A DNA stretch of 64,000 nt from Streptomyces sp. SAJ15 (GCF_007595705.1 NZ_NISY01000003.1:248001-312000), one strand, 5' to 3'. Positions 33,709 to 43,231 are shown, numbered from the stretch's first letter. Notes: generated from the letters alone by a model not told the origin. Numbers and translations are program-made.

Positions 33709-35340
33709 ATGAGCGCCCGGCACCTGCCGAAAGTGGCTGGAATCGATCCGCCACTTCCCTCCCCCGCGCACACTGCCGACCCCGTCGCCCCACCCCCCGC
33801 CCCCGCCCCGGCTCCCCCGCCGAACGGCTTGGTCCTCGACCGCCTCGCGGGCTGGGTCTCGGACCTCACCACCCTCCACGAGCTGACCGAGCGGCTCGCC
33901 AGGACCGCCACCCTGGACACCGCGCTGGACGAACTGCTGCAGGCCGGGGCCACCCTGGTCGGCGCCCGCCGGGGGCTGGTCGCCCTCGAACCCGCGGACG
34001 GGCTCGGCCCCGTGACCACCGTCGGCCTGGGCCTCGGCCGCGCCGACCTCGGCCACATCGAAACGATTCCACGCGGCACCGCCTCGGCCGCCCACCTGCT
34101 GGACGGCCTCCCCGAGCCGCACGCCCAGCGGCCCGAGGTGATCCACCCCGACCTGGCCCGCGAGGCCGACCTCGACCCGCGCCACCGCGAGGTCGCCGCC
34201 CGGCTCGGCTACGCCGCGAGCTACGCGGTCCCGCTGGACCCGCACGGCGAGCCCGGCCCCGGCGCCCGCTCTCCCCTCCTGCCCGTCACCCCGCCGGCCC
34301 CCTCCGCCCCGTCCGCCCTCGTGTCCGCCGCGTCCGCCCCGTCCCCCCTGTCCGCCCCTCCCGTGACTCCCCGCGCGGGAGGGGCCGCCGATCTCCACCC
34401 CGACGAGGGCAGCGCCACCCCCGGCCGGCTGGGCGCCGCCGTATGGCTCTACGACGAGCCGACCGAGCCGGTCGAGCGGCAGCGCCATCTGATGGGGCTG
34501 TACTGCGCGTACGCCGCCGAGCACCTCGCCCGGCTGCTGGACCTCACCCGCGCCCGCGCCACCGCCGCGACCCTCCAGGAGGAGTTGCTGCCCGCGCGGC
34601 TGCCGCGGATCGCCGGGGTCCGGCTCGCCGTACGCCACCGCACCGGCCCCCACGGCGGCGGCGACTGGTACGACGCCCTGCCGCTGCCGGAAGGGGCGCT
34701 CGGGCTGGCGGTGGGCGCCGTCTCGGGCGCCGGCCCCAGCGCCGTGGCGGCCATGGGACGGCTGCGCGCCTCACTGCGCGCGTACGCCGTGATGGAGGGC
34801 GAGGACCCGGTCGCCGTCCTGTCCGATCTGGAGCTGCTGCTGCGGCTCACCGAGCCCGCCCGCTCCGCCACCGCGCTGTTCGCCTACTGCGAGCCGGCGC
34901 TGCGCAAGGTGGTGCTGGCCGGCGCCGGGCACTGCCCGCCGCTGCTCATCGGCGAGCTGCGCACCGAGTTCGTGGAGACCTCCCTGTCGGCCCCGCTGGG
35001 CATGCTCTCGTGCTGGGAGGCGCCCAGCGTGGAGCTGGAGCCGGCATCAGGAGAAACGCTCCTCTTGTACAGCGACGGGCTGCTGCACCGCAGCGGCGAG
35101 GAGATGGACCGCGCCTTCGCCCGGCTGCACGCGGCCGCGGCGAGCGTCCCCAGGACGGCGCGCACCGACCCGGAGGCCGTCGCCGACCACGTGCTGCGGG
35201 CCATGCTGCCCGACGGGACGTCGAGGGACGCGGCGGGCGCGGACGCGGAGACGGTGACGGGGACAGTGGGCGCGGCCCCGGGCGGCCCGGAGGCGGTCGA
35301 CGCCGAGGACATCGTGCTGCTCGTCGCCCACTTCGAATGA
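33709..35340 (+). CDS. GAF plus PP2C/SpoIIE-type phosphatase, metal-site Asp missing
   Basis: 543 residues. A GAF-like sensor (~40-275, WVSDLTTLHELTERLARTAT) is interrupted by a Pro/Ser-rich insert (~185-225). The PP2C domain follows (~280-540): GGDWYDALPLPEG, GAGHCPPLL, LLLYSDGLLHRSGEEMD, AEDIVLLVAHFE. The usual 'GDVxGHG' metal loop reads VGAVSGAGPSAV, so the first metal-ligating Asp is Ala and the usual His is also Ala. The enzyme may be inactive or altered. Known homologues dephosphorylate anti-anti-sigma factors. Confidence 0.85.
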   Translation: MSARHLPKVAGIDPPLPSPAHTADPVAPPPAPAPAPPPNGLVLDRLAGWVSDLTTLHELTERLARTATLDTALDELLQAGATLVGARRGLVALEPADGLGPVTTVGLGLGRADLGHIETIPRGTASAAHLLDGLPEPHAQRPEVIHPDLAREADLDPRHREVAARLGYAASYAVPLDPHGEPGPGARSPLLPVTPPAPSAPSALVSAASAPSPLSAPPVTPRAGGAADLHPDEGSATPGRLGAAVWLYDEPTEPVERQRHLMGLYCAYAAEHLARLLDLTRARATAATLQEELLPARLPRIAGVRLAVRHRTGPHGGGDWYDALPLPEGALGLAVGAVSGAGPSAVAAMGRLRASLRAYAVMEGEDPVAVLSDLELLLRLTEPARSATALFAYCEPALRKVVLAGAGHCPPLLIGELRTEFVETSLSAPLGMLSCWEAPSVELEPASGETLLLYSDGLLHRSGEEMDRAFARLHAAAASVPRTARTDPEAVADHVLRAMLPDGTSRDAAGADAETVTGTVGAAPGGPEAVDAEDIVLLVAHFE

Positions 35341-35441
35341 CCCGGACGGCACTCCGGACCGGCGTGTGCGCGGCGTCACACCCCTCTCGGAAGCATGCAC
35401 TCCGCACCTACCATGGGTGAGGTCCATTCGAGGAGGAATAC

Positions 35442-36926
35442 GTGACCGAGGAGCAGACCACGGAGCAGCCGGGGGCCCTGGAGAACCCCGAGGGCACCGA
35501 TGCCGAGGCCCCCGTCAAGCAGCGGAAGAACGGCCTGTACCCGGGCGTCTCCGACGAGCTCGCCGAGAGCATGAAGTCCGGCTGGGCCGACACCGAGATG
35601 CGGGACCTCGCGCCGATCGAGCAGGCGCCGCACGCGGCACGCCGGCGCGCCGCGCTCTCGGCGCGTTTCCCCGGCGAGCGCCTGGTGATCCCGGCGGGCA
35701 ACCTCAAGACCCGGTCGAACGACACGGAGTACGGGTTCCGTGCCTCCACCGAGTACACGTACCTCACCGGCGACCAGACCGAGGACGGCGTCCTGGTGCT
35801 GGAGCCCACCGGCGCGCGGGGCCACCAGGCCACCGTCTACCTGCTGCCCCGCTCCAACCGGGAGAACGGCGAGTTCTGGCTGGACGGCCAGGGCGAGCTG
35901 TGGGTCGGCCGCCGGCACAGCCTCACCGAGGCCGAGCGGCTGCTGGGCCTCCCGGCCAAGGACGTGCGCCAGCTGGCGGACGCGCTCAGGGAGGCCACCG
36001 GCCCGGTCCGTATCGTGCGCGGTCACGACGCCGGGCTCCAGGCGGCCCTGACCGACAAGGTCACCGCCGAGCGCGACGAGGAGCTGCGGGTCTACCTCTC
36101 CGAGGCGCGCCTGGTCAAGGACGAGTTCGAGATCGGCGAGCTGCAGAAGGCGGTCGACTCGACCGTCCGCGGCTTCGAGGACGTCGTCAAGGTCCTCGAC
36201 AAGGCGGAGGCGACCAGCGAGCGCTACATCGAAGGAACGTTCTTCCTTCGTGCCCGTGTCGAGGGCAACGACGTCGGCTACGGCTCCATCTGCGCCGCCG
36301 GCCCGCACGCCACCACCCTCCACTGGGTGCGCAACGACGGCCCGGTCCGCTCCGGCGAACTCCTGCTCCTGGACGCCGGGGTGGAGACGCACACCCTCTA
36401 CACCGCCGACGTGACCCGCACGCTGCCCGTCAACGGCCGCTACACCCCGCTCCAGCGCAAGATCTACGACGCGGTCTACGAGGCGCAGGAGGCGGGCATC
36501 GCCGCGGTCAGGCCGGGCGCGAAGTACCGCGACTTCCACGACGCCGCCCAGCGGGTGCTGGCCACGAGGCTCGTCGAGTGGGGCCTGGTCGAGGGTCCGG
36601 TGGAGCGCGTCCTGGAGCTGGGCCTCCAGCGCCGCTGGACGCTGCACGGCACCGGCCACATGCTCGGCCTGGACGTGCACGACTGCGCGGTGGCGCGGAC
36701 GGAGACGTACGTCGACGGCGTGCTGGAGCCGGGCATGTGTCTGACCGTCGAGCCGGGGCTGTACTTCCAGGCGGACGACCTGACCGTGCCGGAGGAGTAC
36801 CGGGGCATCGGCGTCCGCATCGAGGACGACATCCTGGTCACCGAGGACGGCAACCGGAACCTGTCGGCGGGGCTGCCGCGCCGGGCCGACGAGGTCGAGG
36901 AGTGGATGGCCCGCCTCAAGGGCTGA
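35442..36926 (+). CDS. pepP: Xaa-Pro aminopeptidase (aminopeptidase P, M24)
   Basis: 494 residues; GTG 35442 with GAGGAGG ahead. An N-terminal creatinase-like domain (YTYLTGDQTEDGVLVLEP) is followed by the pita-bread M24 domain with all five metal ligands: Asp in LLLDAGVETHT and YTADVTRTLPV, His in GTGHMLGLDVHD, Glu in LTVEPGLYF and GVRIEDDI. It removes N-terminal residues preceding proline in the cytosol. Length fits the Streptomyces enzymes. A long hairpin terminator follows. Confidence 0.95.
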   Translation: MTEEQTTEQPGALENPEGTDAEAPVKQRKNGLYPGVSDELAESMKSGWADTEMRDLAPIEQAPHAARRRAALSARFPGERLVIPAGNLKTRSNDTEYGFRASTEYTYLTGDQTEDGVLVLEPTGARGHQATVYLLPRSNRENGEFWLDGQGELWVGRRHSLTEAERLLGLPAKDVRQLADALREATGPVRIVRGHDAGLQAALTDKVTAERDEELRVYLSEARLVKDEFEIGELQKAVDSTVRGFEDVVKVLDKAEATSERYIEGTFFLRARVEGNDVGYGSICAAGPHATTLHWVRNDGPVRSGELLLLDAGVETHTLYTADVTRTLPVNGRYTPLQRKIYDAVYEAQEAGIAAVRPGAKYRDFHDAAQRVLATRLVEWGLVEGPVERVLELGLQRRWTLHGTGHMLGLDVHDCAVARTETYVDGVLEPGMCLTVEPGLYFQADDLTVPEEYRGIGVRIEDDILVTEDGNRNLSAGLPRRADEVEEWMARLKG

Positions 36927-36969
36927 GCCGCCGCACGGGCCGATCGCGCCCGACGCGCCGCGTGCGCAA

Positions 36970-37013
36970 CGACACGGCCCCGAGCGCCTTCCCAGGCGGT
37001 CGGGGCCGTGTCG
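36970..37013 (+). terminator. Strong terminator after the aminopeptidase P gene
   Basis: Perfect 14-bp stem CGACACGGCCCCGA/TCGGGGCCGTGTCG around a 16-base loop. It also serves the convergent DUF1772 gene ending at 37054. Confidence 0.85.
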
Positions 37014-37053
37014 GCGTCCGGCGCGGGCCGGCTCCGGGTCCGACGGCCGCCGG

Positions 37054-37566
37054 TCAGGAGGTGGCGGTGGCCCGGCCGTGCAGCACCAGGGCCCAGGTCA
37101 GGCAGCCGAAGGCGGCGGTCGAGGTCACCGCGCGGACCACGTTCCAGCGCACCCACACCGCCTCGAACTTCTCGCGTACGGCGCCCGGGTCGGCGATCCG
37201 GCCGATCGACCCGGCGGCGTCCAGCTCGTTGTTGAGCGGCACGTTGACCGCCGCCGTGATGACGAACATCGCCAGGTAGAGCACGAGCGCGGCGACGATC
37301 CACGGCGCCGCGGACCGGTCGCCGCCGCCCCACAGGTGCAGCCCGGCGCTGACCGCGGTCAGCGCCAGCGCGCCGAGGAAGCAGGCGAAGAACCACCCGT
37401 TGAGGATCGAGACGTTGATCCGCTGCATCGCGTCGACGAAGGTCCGGTCCTCGGCCTGCCGCAGGCCCGGCATCACCGCGTAGGCGAAGGAACAGAAGAG
37501 TCCCGCGGTGAGTCCCGTGGTCACCGTCGCCGCGATCAGTGTCGCGCCCCGCATCACCGCTGACAT
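37054..37566 (-). CDS. DUF1772 family membrane protein
   Basis: 170 residues; ATG 37566 chosen because GGAGG lies 8 bases upstream (ATG 37575 overlaps that site). Four membrane helices, with the family's pattern: FCSFAYAVMPGLRQAEDRTF after helix 1, AMQRINVSILNGWFF, and the loop VPLNNELDAAG before WNVVRAVTSTAAFGC. Known: DUF1772/anthrone-oxygenase-like proteins are of uncertain function in bacteria. An AraC-type regulator diverges from it and probably controls it. Confidence 0.85.
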   Translation of the reverse strand: MSAVMRGATLIAATVTTGLTAGLFCSFAYAVMPGLRQAEDRTFVDAMQRINVSILNGWFFACFLGALALTAVSAGLHLWGGGDRSAAPWIVAALVLYLAMFVITAAVNVPLNNELDAAGSIGRIADPGAVREKFEAVWVRWNVVRAVTSTAAFGCLTWALVLHGRATATS

Positions 37567-37683
37567 CGTGCCCATCCTCCGTGTTCGCGCCGTCGTGCCG
37601 ATGCCTCAAGTCAAGCGGCCCGACGGCGAGATGAACATGATCGAGCGGCTCGCCTCCATGTGCGTGCGTCTACGCTGATCCGC

Positions 37684-38610
37684 ATGGACGTACTCGCGGG
37701 GCTGTTGGACGGGCCGAGGGCGCGGGGCGCGTTCCTGATGCGGGCGATCATGGATCCGCCGTGGTCGATCCGGATCGAGGACCGGGCGCCGCTGACGCTG
37801 GTGGCCCTGGTGCGCGGCGCGGCCTGGGCGGTGCCGGACGGGGACGCGCCGCGACGGCTGGCCCCCGGAGACATCGGGATCATGCGCGGCCCCGATCCGT
37901 ACACCTTCGCCGACGATCCGGCCACCGAGCCGCAGACCGTCATCCTGCCCGGCGAGCGCTCGGCGACGCCGGAGGGCGACGAGCTGTGCGAGGAGATGGA
38001 CCTGGGGGTGCGCACCTGGGGGGACAGCCCCGACGGCGCGACGATGATGCTGGTCGGCACGTACCAGATGCGGGGCGAGATCAGCCGGCGGCTGCTGGGC
38101 GCGCTGCCCGCGCTGTCGGTGCTGCCCGCCACGGAGTGGGAGTCGCCGCTGGTCCCGCTGCTGGAGGAGGAGATCGTCAAGGACCGGCCCGGGCAGGAGG
38201 TGGTCCTCGATCGGCTGCTCGACCTGCTGTTGATCACCGCGCTGCGGGCGTGGTTCTCCCGTCCCGAGGCGGCCGCCCCGTCCTGGTACCGGGCCCAGGG
38301 CGACCCGGTGGTCGGCCGGGCGCTGCGACTGCTCCACGACGACCCGGCCCACCCGTGGACGGTGGTGAGCCTCGCCGCCAAGACGGGTGTCTCCCGCGCC
38401 GCCCTCGCCCGTCGCTTCACCGAGCTGGTCGGCGAGCCGCCGATGGCCTACCTCACCGGCTGGCGGCTGGCGCTCGCCGCCGACCTGCTGCGCGAGCCCG
38501 ACGCCACCCTGGCGGCCGTCGCCCGCAAGGTCGGCTACGGCAGCGCCTTCGCGCTGAGCACCGCCTACAAGCGGGTGCGGGGCGTGAGCCCGCAGGCGGA
38601 CCGGGGCTGA
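37684..38610 (+). CDS. AraC-family regulator with cupin sensor
   Basis: 308 residues, ATG 37684. N-terminal cupin_6-type sensor (residues ~5-170: PLTLVALVRGAAWAVPDGD, LAPGDIGIMRGPDPYTFADD). C-terminal double HTH (~200-300: VVSLAAKTGVSRAALARRFT, AVARKVGYGSAFALSTAYKR). Divergent from the DUF1772 gene with 117 bases between starts, the usual arrangement of such a regulator and its single target. The ligand is unknown. Confidence 0.92.
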   Translation: MDVLAGLLDGPRARGAFLMRAIMDPPWSIRIEDRAPLTLVALVRGAAWAVPDGDAPRRLAPGDIGIMRGPDPYTFADDPATEPQTVILPGERSATPEGDELCEEMDLGVRTWGDSPDGATMMLVGTYQMRGEISRRLLGALPALSVLPATEWESPLVPLLEEEIVKDRPGQEVVLDRLLDLLLITALRAWFSRPEAAAPSWYRAQGDPVVGRALRLLHDDPAHPWTVVSLAAKTGVSRAALARRFTELVGEPPMAYLTGWRLALAADLLREPDATLAAVARKVGYGSAFALSTAYKRVRGVSPQADRG

Positions 38611-38774
38611 GCGGGCTCTTCTCGAACGGCGGCGACGAAAGCGACGGCGGGGTGCGGCCGATGGCCGGAACCCGGCGCCGGCGGGGGCCGGGCGCGTTGC
38701 CTTCCGATCATCCGATCGTTCGCCTGTCGTATCCCCCCGGATACCCAGTCGGACGAACCGGAAGAGAGAACGCC

Positions 38775-39155
38775 ATGCGCCTGCGCACCGCCTCCGCCCT
38801 CGGCGGATCGGCCACGATCGTCCTCGCCGCCCTGGCGGCCTGGGCCCCGGCGGCCGTGGCCGACGCCGCGCCCGACGGCCCCACGCCGTACGCCTACGTC
38901 TCGGACGGCGGCCAGATCAAGGTCTGCACCCGGGGCACGCTCTTCGACGGCATGGTCAACCTGGGCTGCCGTCCGCCGCACCACCTGGGCCCGGAGACGA
39001 CCTGGCGGGACCTGCGCGAGGAGGAGGACGCGGTGGCGCCGATGCTGTGTCGTCCGGCCGTGGTCAACGAGGCCGTCCACGCCACCGAGGTGACCCTTCT
39101 CGGCGCGGGTGCCGCCCTCCAGTGCACACCGGTCCCCGCGTCCTGGGGACCGTGA
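38775..39155 (+). CDS. Small secreted protein with four cysteines
   Basis: 126 residues, ATG 38775. Signal peptide: ASALGGSATIVLAALAAWAP with a cut near ADA-AP. The ~95-residue mature domain has Cys in KVCTRGTLF, NLGCRPPHH, PMLCRPAVV and LQCTPVP, enough for two disulfides. I do not recognise the family. It stands alone after the AraC gene. Confidence 0.65.
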   Translation: MRLRTASALGGSATIVLAALAAWAPAAVADAAPDGPTPYAYVSDGGQIKVCTRGTLFDGMVNLGCRPPHHLGPETTWRDLREEEDAVAPMLCRPAVVNEAVHATEVTLLGAGAALQCTPVPASWGP

Positions 39156-39187
39156 CCGCCGGCCCACCGCCCCGCCGGTCGCGGAGG

Positions 39188-40027
39188 TCAGCCGCGGCCG
39201 CCGGCCATCAGCGCGTTGAGCTCGCCGTACGGGACGGGGTCGGCGAGGTGGGCGTAGGTGCCGGTGGTGGCCAGTTCGCGGGCGGCCCGCAGGGCGACGG
39301 CGTAGGCGGCCTCGGCGACCGCGGAGCCCAGGCTGATCCGGGCCACGCCCAGGCCCGCCAGCCGCTCGACGGTGGGCGCACCGGGGCCGGCCATGATGTT
39401 GACCGGGGCCGCGATGCCCTTGGTGAGGGCGCCGACGACGTCCGGGTCGGTGGTGCCGGGCACGAAGACGCCGTCGGCGCCGGCCTCCAGGTAGTCGCCG
39501 GCCCGGCGGAGCGTCTCGTCCAGGCGGTCCCGCTCATCCCCGACGGCCAGCAGGTAGACGTCCGTGCGGGCGTTGATGAAGAGCGGCACCCCGGCGGCGT
39601 CCGCGGCCGACCGGGCGGCGGCGATCCGCTCGGCCTGTTCCGCCGCCGGACGCAGCGCGGCGCCGTCCGGGCCGGGGGAGTCCTCGATGTTGATGCCCAC
39701 CGCTCCCGCGGCGACGACCCGGGCCACCGTCTCCGCCACCTCGTCCGGGGTGGTTCCGAAGCCGCTCTCGATGTCGGCGGTCACCGGCACCTCGACGGCC
39801 CCGGCGACGCGGGCGATGAGGGCGACGGCCTCGTCGCGGTGCAGCCGGTTGCCGTCCGCGGCGCCCAGCCCCCAGGCCACTCCGGCGCTGGTGGTGGCGA
39901 CGGCCGGGGCACCCGTCGCCGCTACCAGGCGGGCGCTGGCCGCGTCCCAGGCGTTGGCGAGGGTGAGCGGGGTGCCGGGGAGGTGGAGGGAGTGGAAGTG
40001 CCGGGCGAGAGCGTGCTGTTCCGTCAT
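39188..40027 (-). CDS. Isocitrate lyase / PEP mutase superfamily protein
   Basis: 279 residues, ATG 40027. Superfamily blocks: LANAWDAASARLVAATGAPA, VTADIESGFGTTPDEVAETV (metal-binding Asp), AVGINIEDSPG, LFINARTDVYLL (substrate-binding Arg). It lacks the KxCGH loop of true isocitrate lyases, so it is a PEP-mutase/2-methylisocitrate-lyase-like lyase of unknown substrate. It is a single gene divergent from the methyltransferase gene. Confidence 0.88.
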   Translation of the reverse strand: MTEQHALARHFHSLHLPGTPLTLANAWDAASARLVAATGAPAVATTSAGVAWGLGAADGNRLHRDEAVALIARVAGAVEVPVTADIESGFGTTPDEVAETVARVVAAGAVGINIEDSPGPDGAALRPAAEQAERIAAARSAADAAGVPLFINARTDVYLLAVGDERDRLDETLRRAGDYLEAGADGVFVPGTTDPDVVGALTKGIAAPVNIMAGPGAPTVERLAGLGVARISLGSAVAEAAYAVALRAARELATTGTYAHLADPVPYGELNALMAGGRG

Positions 40028-40229
40028 GGACAGCAGTAGATCACCGGCGGTGGGAGCCCCACTGGCGGGAATCCGACGTCTACGTCGGTGCGGGGCCCGG
40101 ATGCGGTCCACGCGCGGCGAACGTCCGTCCGCTTGCGTAAGGTCGGCGTCGTGGATGTGATCAGGTGGATGTGATCAGAGAGGCCGCGAGGCCGGCCGGG
40201 CCGGCTCCCGGCCACGGGACGGGCGCCCG

Positions 40230-40784
40230 ATGACCGCGCGGTGGTTCACCCTCGCTACGCCGCTCCCCAGCGGGCGGATGCGGGTGGCGGTGACGGACCA
40301 GGGGGTCGCGGCGGCCACCTTCACCTCGCGCGAGGCGGTGGCCTTCCCGCCCGGGCCGCCCCTGGCCGATCCCTCGCGGGACCGGCGCGCCGCCGCCGTG
40401 GCGGAGCAGTTCGGCGACTACTTCGCCGCTCGCCGACGGGAGTTGACGCTTCCCATCGACTGGCGGCTCACCGCGGGCCCCCAACGCGCCGTCCTGGGCG
40501 CCCTCCAGCGCGGGGTGCGCTTCGGCCAGACCATCGCCTACGGCGAACTCGCCGACCTGAGCGGCGCCTTCGACACCGACGAGCCAGAACAGCGGGCGCT
40601 CGCCGCCCGTACGGTGGGCTCCATCATGTCCACCAACCCGGTCAGCCTGCTCATCCCCTGCCACCGGGTGATCGCCGCCGACGGCATCGGCGGCTACGGC
40701 GGCGGTGCGGTCGGCATGGAGACCAAGCGCTGGCTGCTGACCCTGGAGGGGAGCCTGCCGCCGACGTTGGACTGGGCGGGGTGA
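40230..40784 (+). CDS. ogt: Methylated-DNA-protein-cysteine S-methyltransferase
   Basis: 184 residues. The catalytic cysteine motif is explicit: SLLIPCHRVIAADGIGGYGG. FGQTIAYGELADL is the DNA-binding HTH. It accepts O6-alkyl groups from guanine onto its Cys in a suicide reaction. The gene symbol follows the standard Ogt-type single-domain protein. Confidence 0.94.
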   Translation: MTARWFTLATPLPSGRMRVAVTDQGVAAATFTSREAVAFPPGPPLADPSRDRRAAAVAEQFGDYFAARRRELTLPIDWRLTAGPQRAVLGALQRGVRFGQTIAYGELADLSGAFDTDEPEQRALAARTVGSIMSTNPVSLLIPCHRVIAADGIGGYGGGAVGMETKRWLLTLEGSLPPTLDWAG

Positions 40785-40810
40785 CGGGCCGCGCGGCGGC
40801 GCCCCGCCGC

Positions 40811-41290
40811 TCAGGCGGCGGGCGGAGCGGTCCACTCCGCCGGGATCTGGGGCCTGGTGCCCCGGGTCCACACCACCCGCAGCGCCGTGGCGGCGATCCG
40901 CCATCCGTCGGCCGTCCTGACCAGCGTGGTCTCGGTGTGTCCGCCGGAGGCGAAGAACTCCTCCGACCCGTCGGCCAGCACATGCGTGCTCAGCTGGGCC
41001 CCCCGCGCGGTGGCCCGGTCGCCGTCGATCTCGATGGCCGCGTTGGTCCCGAAGTGCACGGTGCGGTCGAACAGCGCCATCGCACGCCGGATGTGGGCCG
41101 TCAGGGCGTCCCGCCCGTGGACGGTGCCGACGGGCATCTCGGCGGTGACGTCCTCGGTGTGGAAGGCGCGGGCCCACTCCTCGTCGAAGACTCCCTCGTC
41201 GAAGGAGCGGAGGTAGCGGTCCATGAGGTCGGTGATCTCGGCACGGTCGGTCAGGGTCTGCAGCTGACGCCGCATCTGTTCGATGTCCAT
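40811..41290 (-). CDS. SnoaL/NTF2-like nuclear transport factor 2 family protein
   Basis: 159 residues, ATG 41290. NTF2-like fold signatures: MDRYLRSFDEGVFDEEWARA, HTEDVTAEMPVGTVHGRDAL, DGDRATARGAQLSTHVL, and a final GWRIAATALRVVW strand. Proteins of this type are small cyclases, hydratases or binding proteins. The substrate is unknown. Convergent with ogt. Confidence 0.85.
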   Translation of the reverse strand: MDIEQMRRQLQTLTDRAEITDLMDRYLRSFDEGVFDEEWARAFHTEDVTAEMPVGTVHGRDALTAHIRRAMALFDRTVHFGTNAAIEIDGDRATARGAQLSTHVLADGSEEFFASGGHTETTLVRTADGWRIAATALRVVWTRGTRPQIPAEWTAPPAA

Positions 41291-41438
41291 GCCGAAACTC
41301 TCACACTTCAACCTTTGTTGAAGTCAAGCGCGACCGCACTCCCGATCGGTTCGCCGCTCGATCCGGCCGTTCCGGCCCTCGGTCCGACCGGTTCAACGCC
41401 CGCCGGCCCCACCGTTCCGCCCCTCGCCCGGCCGCCGC

Positions 41439-42005
41439 CTACTCGGCGACGGGCACGGCGTCCTTCCCCTGGCGGATGTCGTCGACGACGTGCGGCAGGG
41501 CGGGGAGGAGCAGCGGGAAGCCGACCCAGAAGGGGACGGTGAACAGCGGGTCGTCGCCGATCAGCCAGTTGCCGAGCAGGATCGCGGGCACGCCGACGAG
41601 GAAGGCCAGGCCCCAGCTCCGGCGCAGGCCCATGCCGCCGCGCCGCAGCTCGTACCCGACCGTGACGAGGGCGAGGGCGGCGTAGAAGACGATGTCATTA
41701 GCCTCCACATCCCGTTCGGGGGTCCACCTGACGAGGCAGGTGAGCAGCACCAGGACGCCGAGCAGGAAGCCGGCCATCGCCGCGGTGCGCAGCACGCGGC
41801 GGTGCAGCGGGGCGCGGGCCCGGGCCCAGGTGGCGGCGAAGGCCCTGACGTCCTCGCCGACCACGTCCCGCGCCGTGCGGCCTGCGGCCTCCGCGTCTTC
41901 CAAGTGGGTGGAGAGCTCGTCGAGCATCTCCCGCACGGAGGCGTCGCTGAGCCCCCGGTACTCCCAGTTGCTGCGGCAGATCGCGAGGACCTGGTCGTTC
42001 GTCAT
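41439..42005 (-). CDS. Membrane protein with HAAS-like domain, PadR partner
   Basis: 188 residues. The N-terminal ~60 residues (SVREMLDELSTHLEDAEAAG) resemble the HAAS/DUF1700-type helical domain. Four membrane helices follow (FLLGVLVLLTCLV, IVFYAALALVTVG, LAFLVGVPAILLG, FWVGFPLLLPALP). The start overlaps the stop of the PadR regulator by ATGA (42002-42005), so the two are coupled. Known: PadR-HAAS membrane protein pairs are a common one-regulator/one-target unit. Confidence 0.8.
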   Translation of the reverse strand: MTNDQVLAICRSNWEYRGLSDASVREMLDELSTHLEDAEAAGRTARDVVGEDVRAFAATWARARAPLHRRVLRTAAMAGFLLGVLVLLTCLVRWTPERDVEANDIVFYAALALVTVGYELRRGGMGLRRSWGLAFLVGVPAILLGNWLIGDDPLFTVPFWVGFPLLLPALPHVVDDIRQGKDAVPVAE

Positions 42006-42382
42006 GGTGTGGTGTCCCCCGGTGATTCGGTGTGGGCGGCGAGGATCCGTCCCACCTGACCGCTGAAGGCGCGCCACACCTCCCGTCCGTCGGTCAGTTC
42101 GGCACGCCCCGCCTCGGTGAGGCGGTAGTACTTGCGCGGGGCGCCGCCACTGGCGGACGGGGCGCGATAGGAGGAGATCAACCCCGTCCGCTCCAGCCGT
42201 GCGAGCAGCGGATAGACGCTGCCCTCGCTCACCAGCTCCAGCCCGCCCGCGGCGAGCGCCTCGGTGAACTCGTATCCGTATCGCGGCCGTTCGGCGATGA
42301 GCGACAGCAGACAGAGATCGAGCACGCCGCGCAGGAGCTGACTGCGCCGCTGGTCGCCGGTCGCGGGCAGCCCCTTTGTCAT
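42002..42382 (-). CDS. PadR-family transcriptional regulator
   Basis: 126 residues from ATG 42382 (ATG 42391 also in frame; neither has a clear ribosome site, so it may be leaderless). Winged-helix PadR signature: LLRGVLDLCLLSLIAERPRY, ELVSEGSVYPLLARLERTGL, PRKYYRLTEAGRAEL. It represses its own operon in known cases. First gene of a coupled pair with the membrane protein. Confidence 0.9.
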   Translation of the reverse strand: MTKGLPATGDQRRSQLLRGVLDLCLLSLIAERPRYGYEFTEALAAGGLELVSEGSVYPLLARLERTGLISSYRAPSASGGAPRKYYRLTEAGRAELTDGREVWRAFSGQVGRILAAHTESPGDTTP

Positions 42383-42568
42383 GCGGTGCATGATAGTCGG
42401 CGATTACCTTGCTCCGCAAGACAATGGAGGGGGTGGCCCCGCCGCGGTCGGCTCACCCCGAGGGCGGCGGGCTGCGACGGCGCCGGGTCACCCGACGGCG
42501 GTGGGCTTCGACGACGCCGGCTCGCCCGACGGCGGCGGGCCCGGCGCCGCCGGTCACTCCGCCGCGGG

Positions 42569-43231
42569 CTACTCGTCGTCCACCGCGCCGGGCGCCAGGG
42601 CGGGCGCGGGGAAGGCGTGGCGGGCCTCACCGCCGGACCACCAGACGCCGATGGCGAAGACCGCGGTCGCCTCCAGCAGCGCGGCCCGGTCCAGGCCGCC
42701 GCAGGGCTGCGGAACGCAGCCCATGGACCCGATCAGTTCGGTGGTGAGGGTGGCGGCGGCCGCGTCGTCCACGCAGAACGGCACGGCCAGCGGCGCGCCG
42801 TCGAAGGACGGTCGCGGCAGGGTCCAGATGCTCTCGTGGCAGATGCCGAAGACCTTGGCGACCCGGGCCTCGGGGGCGGCGGCCGCGATCCGCGCGGCGA
42901 CCGAGTCCGGGCCGCCGGCCGTGGTCAGGGCCGGGCCGCCGGCGGCGGGCTCCATCGGCACCGTGCAGTCGAGCACGGTCCGCCCGGCGAGGTCCGGGGC
43001 CAGCTCCGCGGCCAGCCGCTCGGCGGCGGCAGCGGGCACGGCCAGCAGCACCGCCTCGCCGTACCGCGCCGCCTCGGCGAGGCCGCCGTGCCCGGCCGCG
43101 CCGATACGGGCCGCCGTCCCGGCGGCGGCGCCCGGGTCCCGGCCGCCCACCATCACCTGGTGTCCGGCCCGCACCCAGGCGCCGCCCAGCGCCGCCGCCA
43201 TGGCTCCCGTGCCGAGAACGCCGATCCGCAT
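42569..43231 (-). CDS. NADP-binding reductase, F420:NADP oxidoreductase-like
   Basis: 220 residues, ATG 43231. Rossmann motif IGVLGTGAMAAALGGAW, then VMVGGRDPGAAAGTA (NADP-type loop), EAVLLAVPAAAAERL and VLDCTVPMEP. C-terminal SMGCVPQPCGGLDRAALLEA. The family reduces F420 or uses it with NADPH. The adjoining HxlR regulator diverges with about 100 bases between starts and probably controls it. Confidence 0.85.
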   Translation of the reverse strand: MRIGVLGTGAMAAALGGAWVRAGHQVMVGGRDPGAAAGTAARIGAAGHGGLAEAARYGEAVLLAVPAAAAERLAAELAPDLAGRTVLDCTVPMEPAAGGPALTTAGGPDSVAARIAAAAPEARVAKVFGICHESIWTLPRPSFDGAPLAVPFCVDDAAAATLTTELIGSMGCVPQPCGGLDRAALLEATAVFAIGVWWSGGEARHAFPAPALAPGAVDDE

